Shown here piece after piece: positions 1 to 8,694 of a DNA stretch of 57,005 nucleotides. This DNA comes from JBJYKD01 sp049310025 (GTDB taxonomy: Bacteria; Bacillota; Thermosediminibacteria; Thermosediminibacterales; Tepidanaerobacteraceae). Positions within the stretch are counted from its first letter, which is position 1. Each line of letters begins with the position of its first letter. The position numbers and the translations under genes are program-made. Under the pieces are notes generated by a model. That model was not told the DNA's origin. It made no database searches and worked only from the letters and a program-made list of their open reading frames with translations. The DNA is taken from positions 1 through 57,005 of the forward strand of contig NZ_JBJYKD010000020.1 in the NCBI RefSeq assembly GCF_049310025.1, written 5' to 3'.

Positions 1-110
1 CTTTCCAAAACATTCCTTATGAAATTTTCAAGGTTCGGGAAAAGAAGTAAAAAAGTAGGGTTTCTACACTAGAATCATTGACATTAATTTTATCAACTCC
101 CTCTGCCTCC

Positions 111-1619
111 TTAATTTTTATAAATCCTTTCCCATATTTCTTTATACAACTTATAAAACCTTTGGTAATTCTTTGTTTTTTCTACATCAGGCTCTATTAT
201 CGTTTTATTTGAATCTATCATATTTTTCGCTGCACTCGATAGGTCTTCATAAAAACCTACTCCAACACTAGTAATAATAGCACTTCCCAACATTTCGCTT
301 TCTACCACTTTAGGTATTATCAATTTCTTTCCCAATACATTTGCAATTATTTCACGCCAAATCCTGCTTAACATCCCCCCTCCACCAGAATATATTTCTT
401 CAGAATTCAAGTTAAGAAAATTTTCTATTATATCTAAATTTAATTTCAGTGAGAAGGATACCCCTTCCATAATTGCTCTTATAAAATCACTTTTTTTTGT
501 ATTAATAGTAATTCCTGTAAATGTTCCTTTAACATCAGTTCTCCATATGGGCGATCTCTCTCCTGTCAGGTATGGGAAATACATCAGACCTTTGCTTCCT
601 TCTGGTGCCAATTCGGCTTCCATATCCAAAAGTGAATATACATTCACTCCAGTATTATTAGATAAGGCTATTTCTTTTTCACAAAAGTTGTCCTTGAACC
701 ATCTCATGGAAAGGCCGCCCGCATTGACTGGTGCCATAATCAACCACGGAATCTCCCTCGTAAAACATACATTCATAAATCGTTTATCGAATTCCGGTAT
801 ATCTATTGGGTAGCATATCCTCCCCACTGTACCAACTATCAAATATGGATTATTTTTTTGCTTTACTCCTAGCCCCAGCCCGGCTGAGACGGTATCCATA
901 CAGCCTGCTATAACTGGTGTTCCTTCTTTTAAGCCTGTGATCTTTGCAGCCTCTTTGCTTACAAATCCTACTATTTCCTCTGGAAAAAACAAATCCGGCA
1001 ATTTATCAGCATCAATTCCTAAGGCATTGCATAGCTCTATGGACCAGTTGCGATTATAAATATCCATCAAAAGCGTTGTGCTGCCCCTTGTCACATCCAT
1101 CGTAAACTTATTTGTAAGCTTATAAACCAAATAGCCGGTCGGTGTTAGGAACTTATAAATTTTTTTATATAAATCCGGGAAATTATTTTTTATCCATAAT
1201 ATTACCGGAGCTGAATAAGAACCAGGAAAAACCCTATTTCCGGTTATACTGAAAACCTTTTTTTCCCCTACAAGGTCTTTAATGTAATCTACTTCATTAT
1301 TCGCTCGTCTGTCTAATTGCATTATCGCATTAAGAAGAGGCTTCCCTTCTTTATCAACGCAAACAGTGGCATTAGTACAACTAATCCCTATGCCTATTGG
1401 TGTCTTTGTGCTTACTAGCGATTCTCTGCAAGTTATCACTTCTCTTATTCCTTCCACTATATTTTGCCACCATTCTTCGGGATTCTGCTCAGCTTGTCCA
1501 GGTTCACGAGAAATAAGGTTATAGTTGCGATAACTTTGCTTAATCAATTTCCCGGTTGTATCGAACAGCCCTATTTTACAACCCGTTGTCCCAATATCAA
1601 TTCCCAAAATTTTTTTCAT
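111..1619 (-). CDS. FGGY-family carbohydrate kinase (xylulokinase/gluconokinase-like)
   Basis: Predicted cytoplasmic ATP-dependent sugar kinase of 502 aa, the usual length for the FGGY family. The N-terminal phosphate-binding motif GIDIGTTGCKIG is at residues 6-17, the family's catalytic Asp is probably in GCMDTVSAG near residue 240, and the C-terminal ATP-binding segment YSGGGGMLSRIWR is near residue 415. ATG start follows a GGAG site. It is the last gene of an operon with a zinc dehydrogenase, a class II aldolase and glycerate kinase, so it probably phosphorylates the keto-sugar made by the dehydrogenase before aldol cleavage. The exact substrate (xylulose, ribulose, fuculose or other) cannot be read from the sequence. 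Confidence 0.85.
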   Translation of the reverse strand: MKKILGIDIGTTGCKIGLFDTTGKLIKQSYRNYNLISREPGQAEQNPEEWWQNIVEGIREVITCRESLVSTKTPIGIGISCTNATVCVDKEGKPLLNAIMQLDRRANNEVDYIKDLVGEKKVFSITGNRVFPGSYSAPVILWIKNNFPDLYKKIYKFLTPTGYLVYKLTNKFTMDVTRGSTTLLMDIYNRNWSIELCNALGIDADKLPDLFFPEEIVGFVSKEAAKITGLKEGTPVIAGCMDTVSAGLGLGVKQKNNPYLIVGTVGRICYPIDIPEFDKRFMNVCFTREIPWLIMAPVNAGGLSMRWFKDNFCEKEIALSNNTGVNVYSLLDMEAELAPEGSKGLMYFPYLTGERSPIWRTDVKGTFTGITINTKKSDFIRAIMEGVSFSLKLNLDIIENFLNLNSEEIYSGGGGMLSRIWREIIANVLGKKLIIPKVVESEMLGSAIITSVGVGFYEDLSSAAKNMIDSNKTIIEPDVEKTKNYQRFYKLYKEIWERIYKN

Positions 1620-1646
1620 AAAAACTCCTACTTTTAAATATTAGAA

Positions 1647-2699
1647 TTATTGTAATTTTATAAGAGTTTTTAGGGCCAGGTAATTTTCTTTCATTTCAAA
1701 AGCTTTTTTCCAATCATCCAGGGATACCACTTCAGTTAGTAATCTCCTCGCATTTATTTTTTTCGAAGCAATCATATTCAGAACTTCTCTTTGTTCATCG
1801 GGAACAGCGGCGGAAGAACCGGTAAAATTAATTTCCCTGTAATGTATCCAATTGGGGTCAATGGATATTCTTGAGCTTTCAGGGGAACCAGCGAAAAGCA
1901 ACAGTGTTCCACCTTTTTTTACACATGTCAGGGCTTCTTCTATAACGGTGGGGATACCAACGTCTACGATGGCCACATCAACCCCTTCACCGTTAGTAAA
2001 ATCTAAAATTTCCTCTTTAGTGTGATTTAAGGTGGGATCGATTAGCAAGTCTGCTCCTAACTCTCTGGCCAGAACCCTTTTCTCTTCTTTAGGCTCAATC
2101 ACAATAATGCTTTCAGGGCCAATCATACGTGCCAGTTGAATATGACAAAGCCCAATAAAACCGGCTCCAAAAATAGCCAGTTTTTGTCCCTTTTTTAAAT
2201 TACTTCTCTTAATGCCGTGATATGCCGCAGTCACAGGCTCTGACAATGCTGCTTCCAGATAATCTATTTCTGCAGGCAATTTGATAACATTACCTTTTTC
2301 TATGGCGTCTTTTGGAACTTTCACATATTCCGCAAAGCCCCCATCGATTTCATACCCGATGGTCTTCCGGTTTACACATATATTTTTCCTGTCATCCCTA
2401 CAGCAGTAGCATTGCCCACATGGTATCATTGGATAGACAGTTACCCGGTCTCCTGCTTGAAATTGTTGAACTCTTTCTCCAACTTGTACAACTTCACCGG
2501 AAAATTCATGGCCAATTATTTTCGGGCTAGGTATTCTTTTTGCCCCTTTATATATCCTTACATCGGTTCCGCAAACCCCGGCATATTTAACTTTAACCAG
2601 GATTTCTTCATCATTTATTTCAGGTACACACACTTCTTCTATCGATATATGACCTGGACCATGAAAAACCAGTGCTTTCATCTTTTTATTTAACACCAT
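1647..2699 (-). CDS. Zinc-dependent medium-chain alcohol/polyol dehydrogenase
   Basis: NAD(P)-dependent MDR dehydrogenase of 350 aa, sorbitol/threonine dehydrogenase-like. Catalytic zinc ligands are visible as Cys43 (CGTD) and His64-Glu65 (GHEFSG). The structural zinc site has four cysteines at 94, 97, 100 and 108. The Rossmann motif GAGFIGLCHIQLAR is near residue 178. ATG start follows AGGGGTGACTT. It lies 27 bp before the FGGY kinase and 9 bp after the aldolase, so they are co-transcribed. The likely role is oxidation of a polyol or sugar alcohol to the ketose used by the kinase and aldolase; the substrate is inferred from context only. Confidence 0.85.
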   Translation of the reverse strand: MVLNKKMKALVFHGPGHISIEEVCVPEINDEEILVKVKYAGVCGTDVRIYKGAKRIPSPKIIGHEFSGEVVQVGERVQQFQAGDRVTVYPMIPCGQCYCCRDDRKNICVNRKTIGYEIDGGFAEYVKVPKDAIEKGNVIKLPAEIDYLEAALSEPVTAAYHGIKRSNLKKGQKLAIFGAGFIGLCHIQLARMIGPESIIVIEPKEEKRVLARELGADLLIDPTLNHTKEEILDFTNGEGVDVAIVDVGIPTVIEEALTCVKKGGTLLLFAGSPESSRISIDPNWIHYREINFTGSSAAVPDEQREVLNMIASKKINARRLLTEVVSLDDWKKAFEMKENYLALKTLIKLQ

Positions 2700-2708
2700 A
2701 AGTCACCC

Positions 2709-3326
2709 CTAATTTTTTACACCTAATAACTCTTTTATACTTTCCTCAGATAGAGGTTGCCCCTTACCATTGAGTAAAATATGCAGTTTTGCATTTGCCT
2801 CTACATCTTCCGCTATATTAAATGCTTCTTCTAAGTTTTGTCCAATAGTAATTAACCCGTGATTTTTCATTATAACAGCTTTCTTACCCTTAATGGTTTC
2901 TGAAACAGCATCCGCTAGTTCCTTTGAACCGGGTTTAAAATAAGGTACCAATGCCACCGGACCAACCTTACTCGCAAAACCAGGAGTGTAAAAAGGTATG
3001 ATTTCACTATCTTTTTCGGTTAAGATGCCAACACATATGGAATATAATGAGTGGACATGAATTATGGCATTTACTGACGGCATCTTTTTATAAATGCTGA
3101 GGTGTAAACCAATTTCCTTAGAAGGTTTTTCTCCTTCGATTAAATTTCCATCTAAATCTACTACTGATATTTCATTTTCTCTAATTCTACCAAGCGAATA
3201 CCCAGTTGGTGTAATTAAAACTCTTTCATTTACCCTTAAGCTTATATTTCCACCCGAACCTGTGACCATTCCCTTACTATATACATTTCGACAATATTCG
3301 ACTAATTCTCTTTTTTCCACATTCAT
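2709..3326 (-). CDS. Class II aldolase/adducin family protein (fuculose-phosphate aldolase-like)
   Basis: Zinc-dependent aldolase of 205 aa. TGSGGNIS at residues 22-29 is the phosphate-binding motif. Glu71 is the likely catalytic acid/base, and zinc ligands are His90 and His92 (HVHS) and His156 (KNHG). An open frame extends 23 codons upstream, but the ATG at 3326 is chosen because GGAGGT lies 13 nt before it and family homology starts here. Such enzymes cleave ketose-1-phosphates to DHAP and an aldehyde (L-fuculose-1-P, L-rhamnulose-1-P, ribulose-1-P); epimerases of the AraD type share the fold. Together with the kinase this suggests phosphorylation then aldol cleavage. Substrate unknown. Confidence 0.82.
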   Translation of the reverse strand: MNVEKRELVEYCRNVYSKGMVTGSGGNISLRVNERVLITPTGYSLGRIRENEISVVDLDGNLIEGEKPSKEIGLHLSIYKKMPSVNAIIHVHSLYSICVGILTEKDSEIIPFYTPGFASKVGPVALVPYFKPGSKELADAVSETIKGKKAVIMKNHGLITIGQNLEEAFNIAEDVEANAKLHILLNGKGQPLSEESIKELLGVKN

Positions 3327-3473
3327 TTTAATGTTTCCTACCTCCGTATTTAATACATAATATATAATTCTAAAGTGTTGTATTTGACATTTCATTTGAT
3401 AATTATTTCTCTTTTTTTGAAAAGATAACCTTGTATAATATATATAAATTTATTTAGAAAATAAAATTTTAAA

Positions 3474-4619
3474 TTATGCATTTTGCATATTTATCAAAAT
3501 TATTCTCATCACTCGCTCAGCAGCTCTTTCGACGAATATGTCTGCCTTTTTAAAAGCCTCTTCTAGTGACATAGGTTTTTCTATGATACACTCTATGCCA
3601 TCTATTATTCCTTCATCGAAAAGTTCATAGGCATCATCGTGGATACTTCCAACAATGGCCACAACAGGTATTCCGTGTTTTTTGGCAATCTTCGATATAC
3701 CATAAATAGTTTTGCCATTTAAAATCTGTTTATCAATACGTCCCTCACCGGTTATTAATAACGATGCGTCTTTAATGTACTTTTCAAATTGTGTAACATC
3801 AATAATTATGTCAATACCCCTTTTTAATTCGGCATTTAAAAAGGCCACAAGACCGGCTCCCAATCCTCCGGCGGCACCTGCTCCAGGAAAATCTATAATG
3901 TCTATACCCAAATTATCTTTAATTACATTAGCCAAATGTTCTAGATTTTTATCGAGTATTTCGATCATTTTTATATCTGCACCTTTTTGAGGACCGTAAA
4001 TACATGATGCCCCGTTCGGGCCACACAACGGATTGCTGACATCACATGCTACTTCTATTTTTGTCGTTTTTATTCTTTTATCTAAGTTACTCATATCTAT
4101 TCTGATAATTCTATTAAGTTGACCCCCACCAAAACCAATTTCTTCCCCTTTTTCGTCTAAGAATTTTATTCCCAACGCCTGAGCCATTCCGACTCCACCA
4201 TCATTTGTAGCACTACCGCCCAGGCCGATAATAATCTTATCACATCCCAAATCTAGGGCTTTCTTTATCATCTGTCCCGTTCCATATGATGTAGTAATTA
4301 AAGGATTTCTTTTTTCAGGTGGAACCAATGCAAGTCCCGAAGCATTGGCCACTTCAATAATAGCTGTTTTCCCATCATCAAGAATTCCGAAAAACGAATT
4401 AACTTCTTCCCCCAAGGGACCGATAACTTTTGTTTCAATAATTTTCCCTCCGACCACTGAAATTAGCGTTTCTACAGTACCTTCTCCGCCGTCGGCCATG
4501 GGAATCTTGACAATTTCAACATTCTTTAATATTTTCCTGATTCCTCTTTCGATGGCATTGGCAACTTCCTTTGACGTAAGGCTTTCCTTGAAAGAATCAG
4601 GTGCAATTACTACCTTCAT
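3474..4619 (-). CDS. Glycerate kinase (GarK/GlxK type)
   Basis: ATP-dependent glycerate kinase of 381 aa, making 2- or 3-phosphoglycerate from D-glycerate. The family N-terminus KVVIAPDSFKESLTS, the MADGGEGTVETL motif and the glycine-rich GLGGSATNDGGVGMAQALG segment near residue 134 are all present, and the length fits. ATG start follows TTAGGAGG. It is the first gene of the sugar operon; 147 bp separate it from the aldolase start. In this setting it probably feeds glycerate, from glyceraldehyde released by the aldolase or from an outside sugar acid, into lower glycolysis. Confidence 0.9.
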   Translation of the reverse strand: MKVVIAPDSFKESLTSKEVANAIERGIRKILKNVEIVKIPMADGGEGTVETLISVVGGKIIETKVIGPLGEEVNSFFGILDDGKTAIIEVANASGLALVPPEKRNPLITTSYGTGQMIKKALDLGCDKIIIGLGGSATNDGGVGMAQALGIKFLDEKGEEIGFGGGQLNRIIRIDMSNLDKRIKTTKIEVACDVSNPLCGPNGASCIYGPQKGADIKMIEILDKNLEHLANVIKDNLGIDIIDFPGAGAAGGLGAGLVAFLNAELKRGIDIIIDVTQFEKYIKDASLLITGEGRIDKQILNGKTIYGISKIAKKHGIPVVAIVGSIHDDAYELFDEGIIDGIECIIEKPMSLEEAFKKADIFVERAAERVMRIILINMQNA

Positions 4620-4698
4620 GAAAATAATCCTCCTAAAAAATTAAGCATTAAAAGTTTTAACTGAATGGCTTCAAACAAATATTAAGAAATCCAAATTT

Positions 4699-4782
4699 AT
4701 TATATGTAGGTATGCACTTTTATGTAATTAATTAAATGCATAAAAAAATCTTTTTGTTAAAACTATTTTTTATGCACTTTTA
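4699..4782 (-). promoter_or_regulatory. Putative promoter and repeated operator motif before the glycerate kinase operon
   Basis: On the minus strand a -10-like TATAAT is at 4704-4699. TATGCACTTTTA occurs on plus at 4711-4722 and again at 4771-4782, exactly 60 bp apart. A third, inverted copy (ATGCATAAAAAA on plus) lies at 4737-4748. The copy nearest the gene sits where the promoter spacer would be. Repeated sites around a promoter suggest a repressor operator. No regulator gene is adjacent, so the factor is unknown. The -35 box is poor. Confidence 0.4.
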
Positions 4783-4830
4783 CACTTAATATTCTATTAA
4801 TATCAAATGTTTATTCGCCTTTAAGAATTG

Positions 4831-4862
4831 ATATAAAAAAAGACCTGCCAAAGGCAGGTTTT
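4831..4862 (-). terminator. Intrinsic terminator after polyprenyl synthase gene
   Basis: Stem ACCTGCC (4843-4849), loop AAA, stem GGCAGGT (4853-4859). Read on minus, the stem is followed by CTTTTTTAT. It lies about 75 bp after the stop of the minus-strand polyprenyl synthase gene. A short T run on the plus side makes it weakly bidirectional. Confidence 0.8.
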
Positions 4863-4934
4863 AAAAAGGGTATTTTAGTATTAAATTCACAACATCTCTT
4901 TTAAACAAATTAGTGAAAAATTTCGCTTAGAAAA

Positions 4935-5900
4935 TTAATGATTTTTACTATATATAAAATCCGCGACATCAAAAAGAAGTTTTTTCATTCCTATTTCCGG
5001 CAGTTTCTCTATAGCCTTTTTCGCCTTTTCTATATACCGCTTCGCCACCCGCTCGGCAAACTCCACTCCCCCGGACTCTTTTATTATGCTCAATGCCAGG
5101 TTTACTTCTTCCCTGTCCAGACTGCCCTTATCTAAAATGCGTTTGAGCTCGCCCCTTCGTGGGGAATGATTTAGCGCAAAAATCGCCGGGAGGGTTATAA
5201 CCCCTTCTCTGATGTCCACTCCAGCTGGTTTGCCCAGCTTTTCTTTATCTCCGGTCACATCCAGCAGGTCGTCGATTATCTGGAAAGCGGTGCCGAGTCT
5301 AATACCGTATTGATAAAGGGTGCTGACCACCTTCTCCGGAGCTTTCGCCGCCATGGCTCCCAGCTTGCAACTCAGGGCGAACAAAAGAGCGGTCTTTCTC
5401 TGGATCCTGTAGAGGTAATTCCTTACGGTTATGCCGGTATTGAAAAGGTCTTCCCTCTGTTTTATCTCTCCCTCGCAAATTCTGTACACCACTTTTGACG
5501 TGCTTTGAAGTATATCAAAATCCTTAAATGACGCCAGCAGCTCAAAAACCCGGCAAAAAATAAAATCCCCCGCGAAGACCGCTACATCTTTTCCCAGCCG
5601 GGACTGAATACTGGGAACCCCTCTGCGCAGAGGGGAGTCGTCAATAATATCGTCGTGCACCAGTGTGGCTGTATGGATCAACTCTATCGCCACCGCCAGT
5701 GGCTTAACCTTTTCAAAATCGTAGTCCCCAAATCTTGCCGCTGCCAGCACCATCGCCGGCCTCAACCTTTTCCCTCCGGAGTTTATCATGTCTTCCAGAG
5801 GTTTTTTTATAAGGCTTACGCGGGTATAAACCGCCTTTTTTAAATCTTCATCCAATATCGAAAGTTCTTCTTCCAGTTCCCCCAGTATTTCTCTATTCAC
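4935..5900 (-). CDS. Polyprenyl diphosphate synthase (heptaprenyl diphosphate synthase subunit II-like)
   Basis: Trans-isoprenyl diphosphate synthase of 321 aa that condenses IPP units onto an allylic primer, for quinone or other long isoprenoid chains. The first aspartate-rich motif HDDIIDD is at about residues 82-88 and the second, IIDDLLD, near 208-214; GGKRLRP is near residue 42. A TTG nine codons upstream (5927) has no Shine-Dalgarno; the GTG at 5900 follows AAGGTTGGTGAT, so I chose it. Chain length cannot be fixed from sequence. It is monocistronic, with a promoter at 5948-5976 and a terminator downstream. No menaquinone genes are nearby. Confidence 0.88.
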   Translation of the reverse strand: MNREILGELEEELSILDEDLKKAVYTRVSLIKKPLEDMINSGGKRLRPAMVLAAARFGDYDFEKVKPLAVAIELIHTATLVHDDIIDDSPLRRGVPSIQSRLGKDVAVFAGDFIFCRVFELLASFKDFDILQSTSKVVYRICEGEIKQREDLFNTGITVRNYLYRIQRKTALLFALSCKLGAMAAKAPEKVVSTLYQYGIRLGTAFQIIDDLLDVTGDKEKLGKPAGVDIREGVITLPAIFALNHSPRRGELKRILDKGSLDREEVNLALSIIKESGGVEFAERVAKRYIEKAKKAIEKLPEIGMKKLLFDVADFIYSKNH

Positions 5901-5947
5901 CTTATCACCAACCTTAAAATTTCGCAAAAGACACTTTTTATATCATA

Positions 5948-5976
5948 AGTATAAACATTTTGTTTAAAAAAGTCTA
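5948..5976 (-). promoter_or_regulatory. Sigma-A-type promoter for polyprenyl synthase
   Basis: On minus: -35 TAGACT (5976-5971), 17-bp spacer, -10 TATACT (5953-5948). The predicted transcript would start near 5940, about 40 nt before the GTG start, which also argues for that start. The rest of the 335-bp divergent gap to the ABC gene is AT-rich and shows no further gene. Confidence 0.5.
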
Positions 5977-6235
5977 CATTTTTTAAAGAACATGCGGATG
6001 TTCGTGCATTTGTCTCGTTTAAATGTCTATCATTCAATATATCATGCTCAATTTTTAATACAGTAACAAACTTGATGCGGCAATGCACAAAAAAGGATAT
6101 CCCGGGACCGATGAAGAAATAAATATAAAAATATAAATCATTTTTAATAAATTTTTATTATAAAATATGGAACTTTTTTAAAAAAAATACGTCCAGGTAA
6201 TGTGAACTTCATTTACAAAGACAGGGGGTGTTTGT

Positions 6236-6925
6236 TTGCCGCTTTTGGAATTAAAAGGCATATCCAGGGTGTACAGAAACGGGCAGGTGATGATTGAAGC
6301 CCTTAAGAATGTTGATTTGTGTATTGAAGAAGGGGACTTCATCTCCATAATGGGGCCGTCTGGCTCTGGAAAGTCCACCCTTCTCAATATAATGGGCTGC
6401 CTGGACCAGCCCACGGAGGGCACTTATGAAATCGCCGGCCGGAGGGTGGAAAAAATGAGCGACAGCCAGCTGGCCGATATCCGCAATCAGTTCATAGGGT
6501 TTGTATTTCAGGGATTCCACCTTCTGCCGGATCTGGACGCTCAGGCCAACGTAGAACTGCCGCTCATTTACCGGGGTGTAGGAGGCAAAGAACGCCGGCG
6601 CATGGCTATCCGGGCTCTGGAGTCCGTAGGTCTTGAAGACAGGCTCCATCACCTGCCATCCCAGCTTTCGGGCGGAGAACAACAGAGGGTGGCCATCGCC
6701 AGAGCCATAGTCGGAGAACCCAAAGTCCTTCTCGCCGACGAACCCACCGGCGCCCTTGATTCTCGCACCGGTGAAATCATCATGGCCATTTTCCGGCGAT
6801 TGAACAGGGAAATGGGGATAACCATTGTCCAGGTAACCCATGAAGAAAACATCGCCCGGCATGGCAAACGGGTATTTCACCTCCTCGACGGTGAAATAGA
6901 CCGTATTGAAGAGTTTGCTCAATAA
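6236..6925 (+). CDS. ABC transporter ATP-binding protein (MacB/LolD/YknY type)
   Basis: Cytoplasmic ATPase of 229 aa. Walker A GPSGSGKST at 40-48, Q-loop FVFQGFHLLP near 89-98, signature LSGGEQQRV at 144-152, Walker B VLLADEPT at 164-171, switch His202 (VTHEE). The TTG start is fixed by AGGGGGTG 5 nt upstream. It opens a three-gene plus-strand operon with an adaptor and an FtsX-like permease. This gene order is that of MacAB-like systems split into separate ATPase and permease, as in B. subtilis YknXYZ, which export peptides or antimicrobials. The exported substrate is unknown. Confidence 0.93.
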   Translation: MPLLELKGISRVYRNGQVMIEALKNVDLCIEEGDFISIMGPSGSGKSTLLNIMGCLDQPTEGTYEIAGRRVEKMSDSQLADIRNQFIGFVFQGFHLLPDLDAQANVELPLIYRGVGGKERRRMAIRALESVGLEDRLHHLPSQLSGGEQQRVAIARAIVGEPKVLLADEPTGALDSRTGEIIMAIFRRLNREMGITIVQVTHEENIARHGKRVFHLLDGEIDRIEEFAQ

Positions 6926-6956
6926 ACGACAGGGAATTCAGGGAGGTACATAAAAA

Positions 6957-8681
6957 ATGATCCAACGCACCGTGATGATTGCCTTGATTATAGTAATCGT
7001 CCTGGGGGGAGGTTTCTATGCATACAGGGAACTGGTACCGCCACCGGAAGTAAAGGCCAAAGGTCCGGTTTACTCCACCAAACCGGTGATCCGTGGGGAT
7101 ATTACCGTGGGGGTTGAGGCAACGGGTCCATTAAATCCCTCCAGGAGCGGAGGAATACAGGCACCCGGAGGCTTTCGCGACTCGTCAACGACGTCCGTTC
7201 AATACACAATAAGCGAATACCTAGCGGAAGAAGGCAGTGAAGTTAAGCAGGGGCAGCTCATCGCCAGGCTTGAAGCGCCGGACCTTGAAATACAGATCGA
7301 AAATTTGAGAGACGAACTGGAGAGTGAAAAAAATTTTCTTGCCGATCTGACGGGTATTTCGCCGGAGAATTTATACGAAATCAACCCATCCCAGGGGGTA
7401 ACCCTCAGAGCACCCATTGACGGCAGGGTTACGGGACTCGGCGTGAAGGAAGGCGATGAAATCAAACAGGGTCAGATTGTGGCACGGGTGGTGGACGACT
7501 CAAAATTCAAGATAAATGCAAAGCTGTACTCCAATGAGTTCAAACTGGTTAAAAAAGGCCAGAGGCTGGCTCTGCAGTTTTCCATATTTGACGGCGTTTA
7601 CGACGGTTACATAACCGACATCAATCCCAACCCCGTTCCGGACGGCGGCGAAAACGGCCGGGCAACGGGATTTGTTTACTGGATTACCGTTGAGGGAAAA
7701 AATCCCGGCCTGGTAACCCCGGGAGTTGAAGTAAGCCTTGGCATACCGTCGGAAGACAATGACGATACAAAAGTGCGGTGGTTTGCAAACAATGCTAAAG
7801 TTGAAAGTTTTGTAAATGAAGAGCAGGTCCTGTCAACGGTGGAGGCCCTGGCCACCAGAGTTCACGTAAAAGAGATGGATGTTGTGAAAAAAGGAGACCC
7901 GCTTATCTCTCTGGCCGGCAGTGACGTCCAGCGGACCATTGAAGAAAAACTGGATAAGATACGCGACAAGGAATCGGAACTGATGCAGCTTTTATCCAGA
8001 GCCGGTCAGATGGAAGTTCGTGCGCCGATGGACGGCGTCGTGGCAAGATGGGAGAAGCAGCCCGGTGAAACGGTACGGCCCGGAGAATGGATGGGGTATA
8101 TTTTCAATACGTCCGATATGGGAATGTGGGTGCAGGTCGACGACGTGGACGTACTGATGGTCAAACAGGGAGCCCCGGTAAGGATAACTGTGGACGCTCT
8201 CCCCGGAGAGGTCTTTGAAGGAGAAGTAATGCAGGTGGCCACTATGGGGCAGGATGTCAACGGGATTCCGCAGTTTGGCGTAGATATACGTGTCAAAGGC
8301 GGGCCAAAACTCAGGCCGGGCATGCAGGCCCACGCCTACATAGACGCCGGTAGCGCCAAAAACGTACTGCTGGTGCCGCTGGAAGCCATTTTTGAAGAAG
8401 ACGGCACTCCAAAAGTGGAAATTCTCAACAAGGACGGGACCACAAAGGTGGTGGCCGTAAAACTCGGGCTTATGAACGACAGAGTAGCGGAAGTGAAAAG
8501 CGGGGTCAGCGAAGGAGAACTGGTTATTACGGGAAGCAGCGCAGACCTCCTGCCCAGTCAGCACATAGGCTCCCAGGACACCCTGCTGCCGCAGAACAAT
8601 AATAAAGACGGCAGCGGTGCCGGTGAAGGCCAGAACAGCTCAAAACAAGGCGGCACCAGTCCCACCGCTCCATCCAATTAA
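6957..8681 (+). CDS. Efflux system periplasmic-adaptor-like (MacA/HlyD/YknX family) protein
   Basis: Membrane-anchored adaptor of 574 aa, long for the family. An N-terminal hydrophobic segment (residues 4-25) is an uncleaved anchor or signal. Two separate biotinyl/lipoyl-like hairpin regions can be seen (near VTLRAPIDGRVTGLGVKEGDEI and near VRAPMDGVVARWEKQPGE), followed by beta-barrel and C-terminal membrane-proximal regions. The last 40 residues are low-complexity Gly/Ser/Asn/Gln. ATG start follows GGGAGGT. It would couple the ATPase/permease to extracellular handling of substrate; with no outer membrane expected, no TolC partner is needed. The duplicated lipoyl-like segment is unusual. Confidence 0.85.
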   Translation: MIQRTVMIALIIVIVLGGGFYAYRELVPPPEVKAKGPVYSTKPVIRGDITVGVEATGPLNPSRSGGIQAPGGFRDSSTTSVQYTISEYLAEEGSEVKQGQLIARLEAPDLEIQIENLRDELESEKNFLADLTGISPENLYEINPSQGVTLRAPIDGRVTGLGVKEGDEIKQGQIVARVVDDSKFKINAKLYSNEFKLVKKGQRLALQFSIFDGVYDGYITDINPNPVPDGGENGRATGFVYWITVEGKNPGLVTPGVEVSLGIPSEDNDDTKVRWFANNAKVESFVNEEQVLSTVEALATRVHVKEMDVVKKGDPLISLAGSDVQRTIEEKLDKIRDKESELMQLLSRAGQMEVRAPMDGVVARWEKQPGETVRPGEWMGYIFNTSDMGMWVQVDDVDVLMVKQGAPVRITVDALPGEVFEGEVMQVATMGQDVNGIPQFGVDIRVKGGPKLRPGMQAHAYIDAGSAKNVLLVPLEAIFEEDGTPKVEILNKDGTTKVVAVKLGLMNDRVAEVKSGVSEGELVITGSSADLLPSQHIGSQDTLLPQNNNKDGSGAGEGQNSSKQGGTSPTAPSN

Positions 8682-8694
8682 GGAGGGGGTAACA

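Noticed and set aside
3327..3395. Upstream extension of the aldolase frame
   Set aside because: The GGAGGT site falls inside it and points to the ATG at 3326; the extra residues do not match the family.
6251..6922. 223-aa minus-strand frame opposite the ABC ATPase
   Set aside because: The plus-strand frame has all ABC motifs; this is its mirror.
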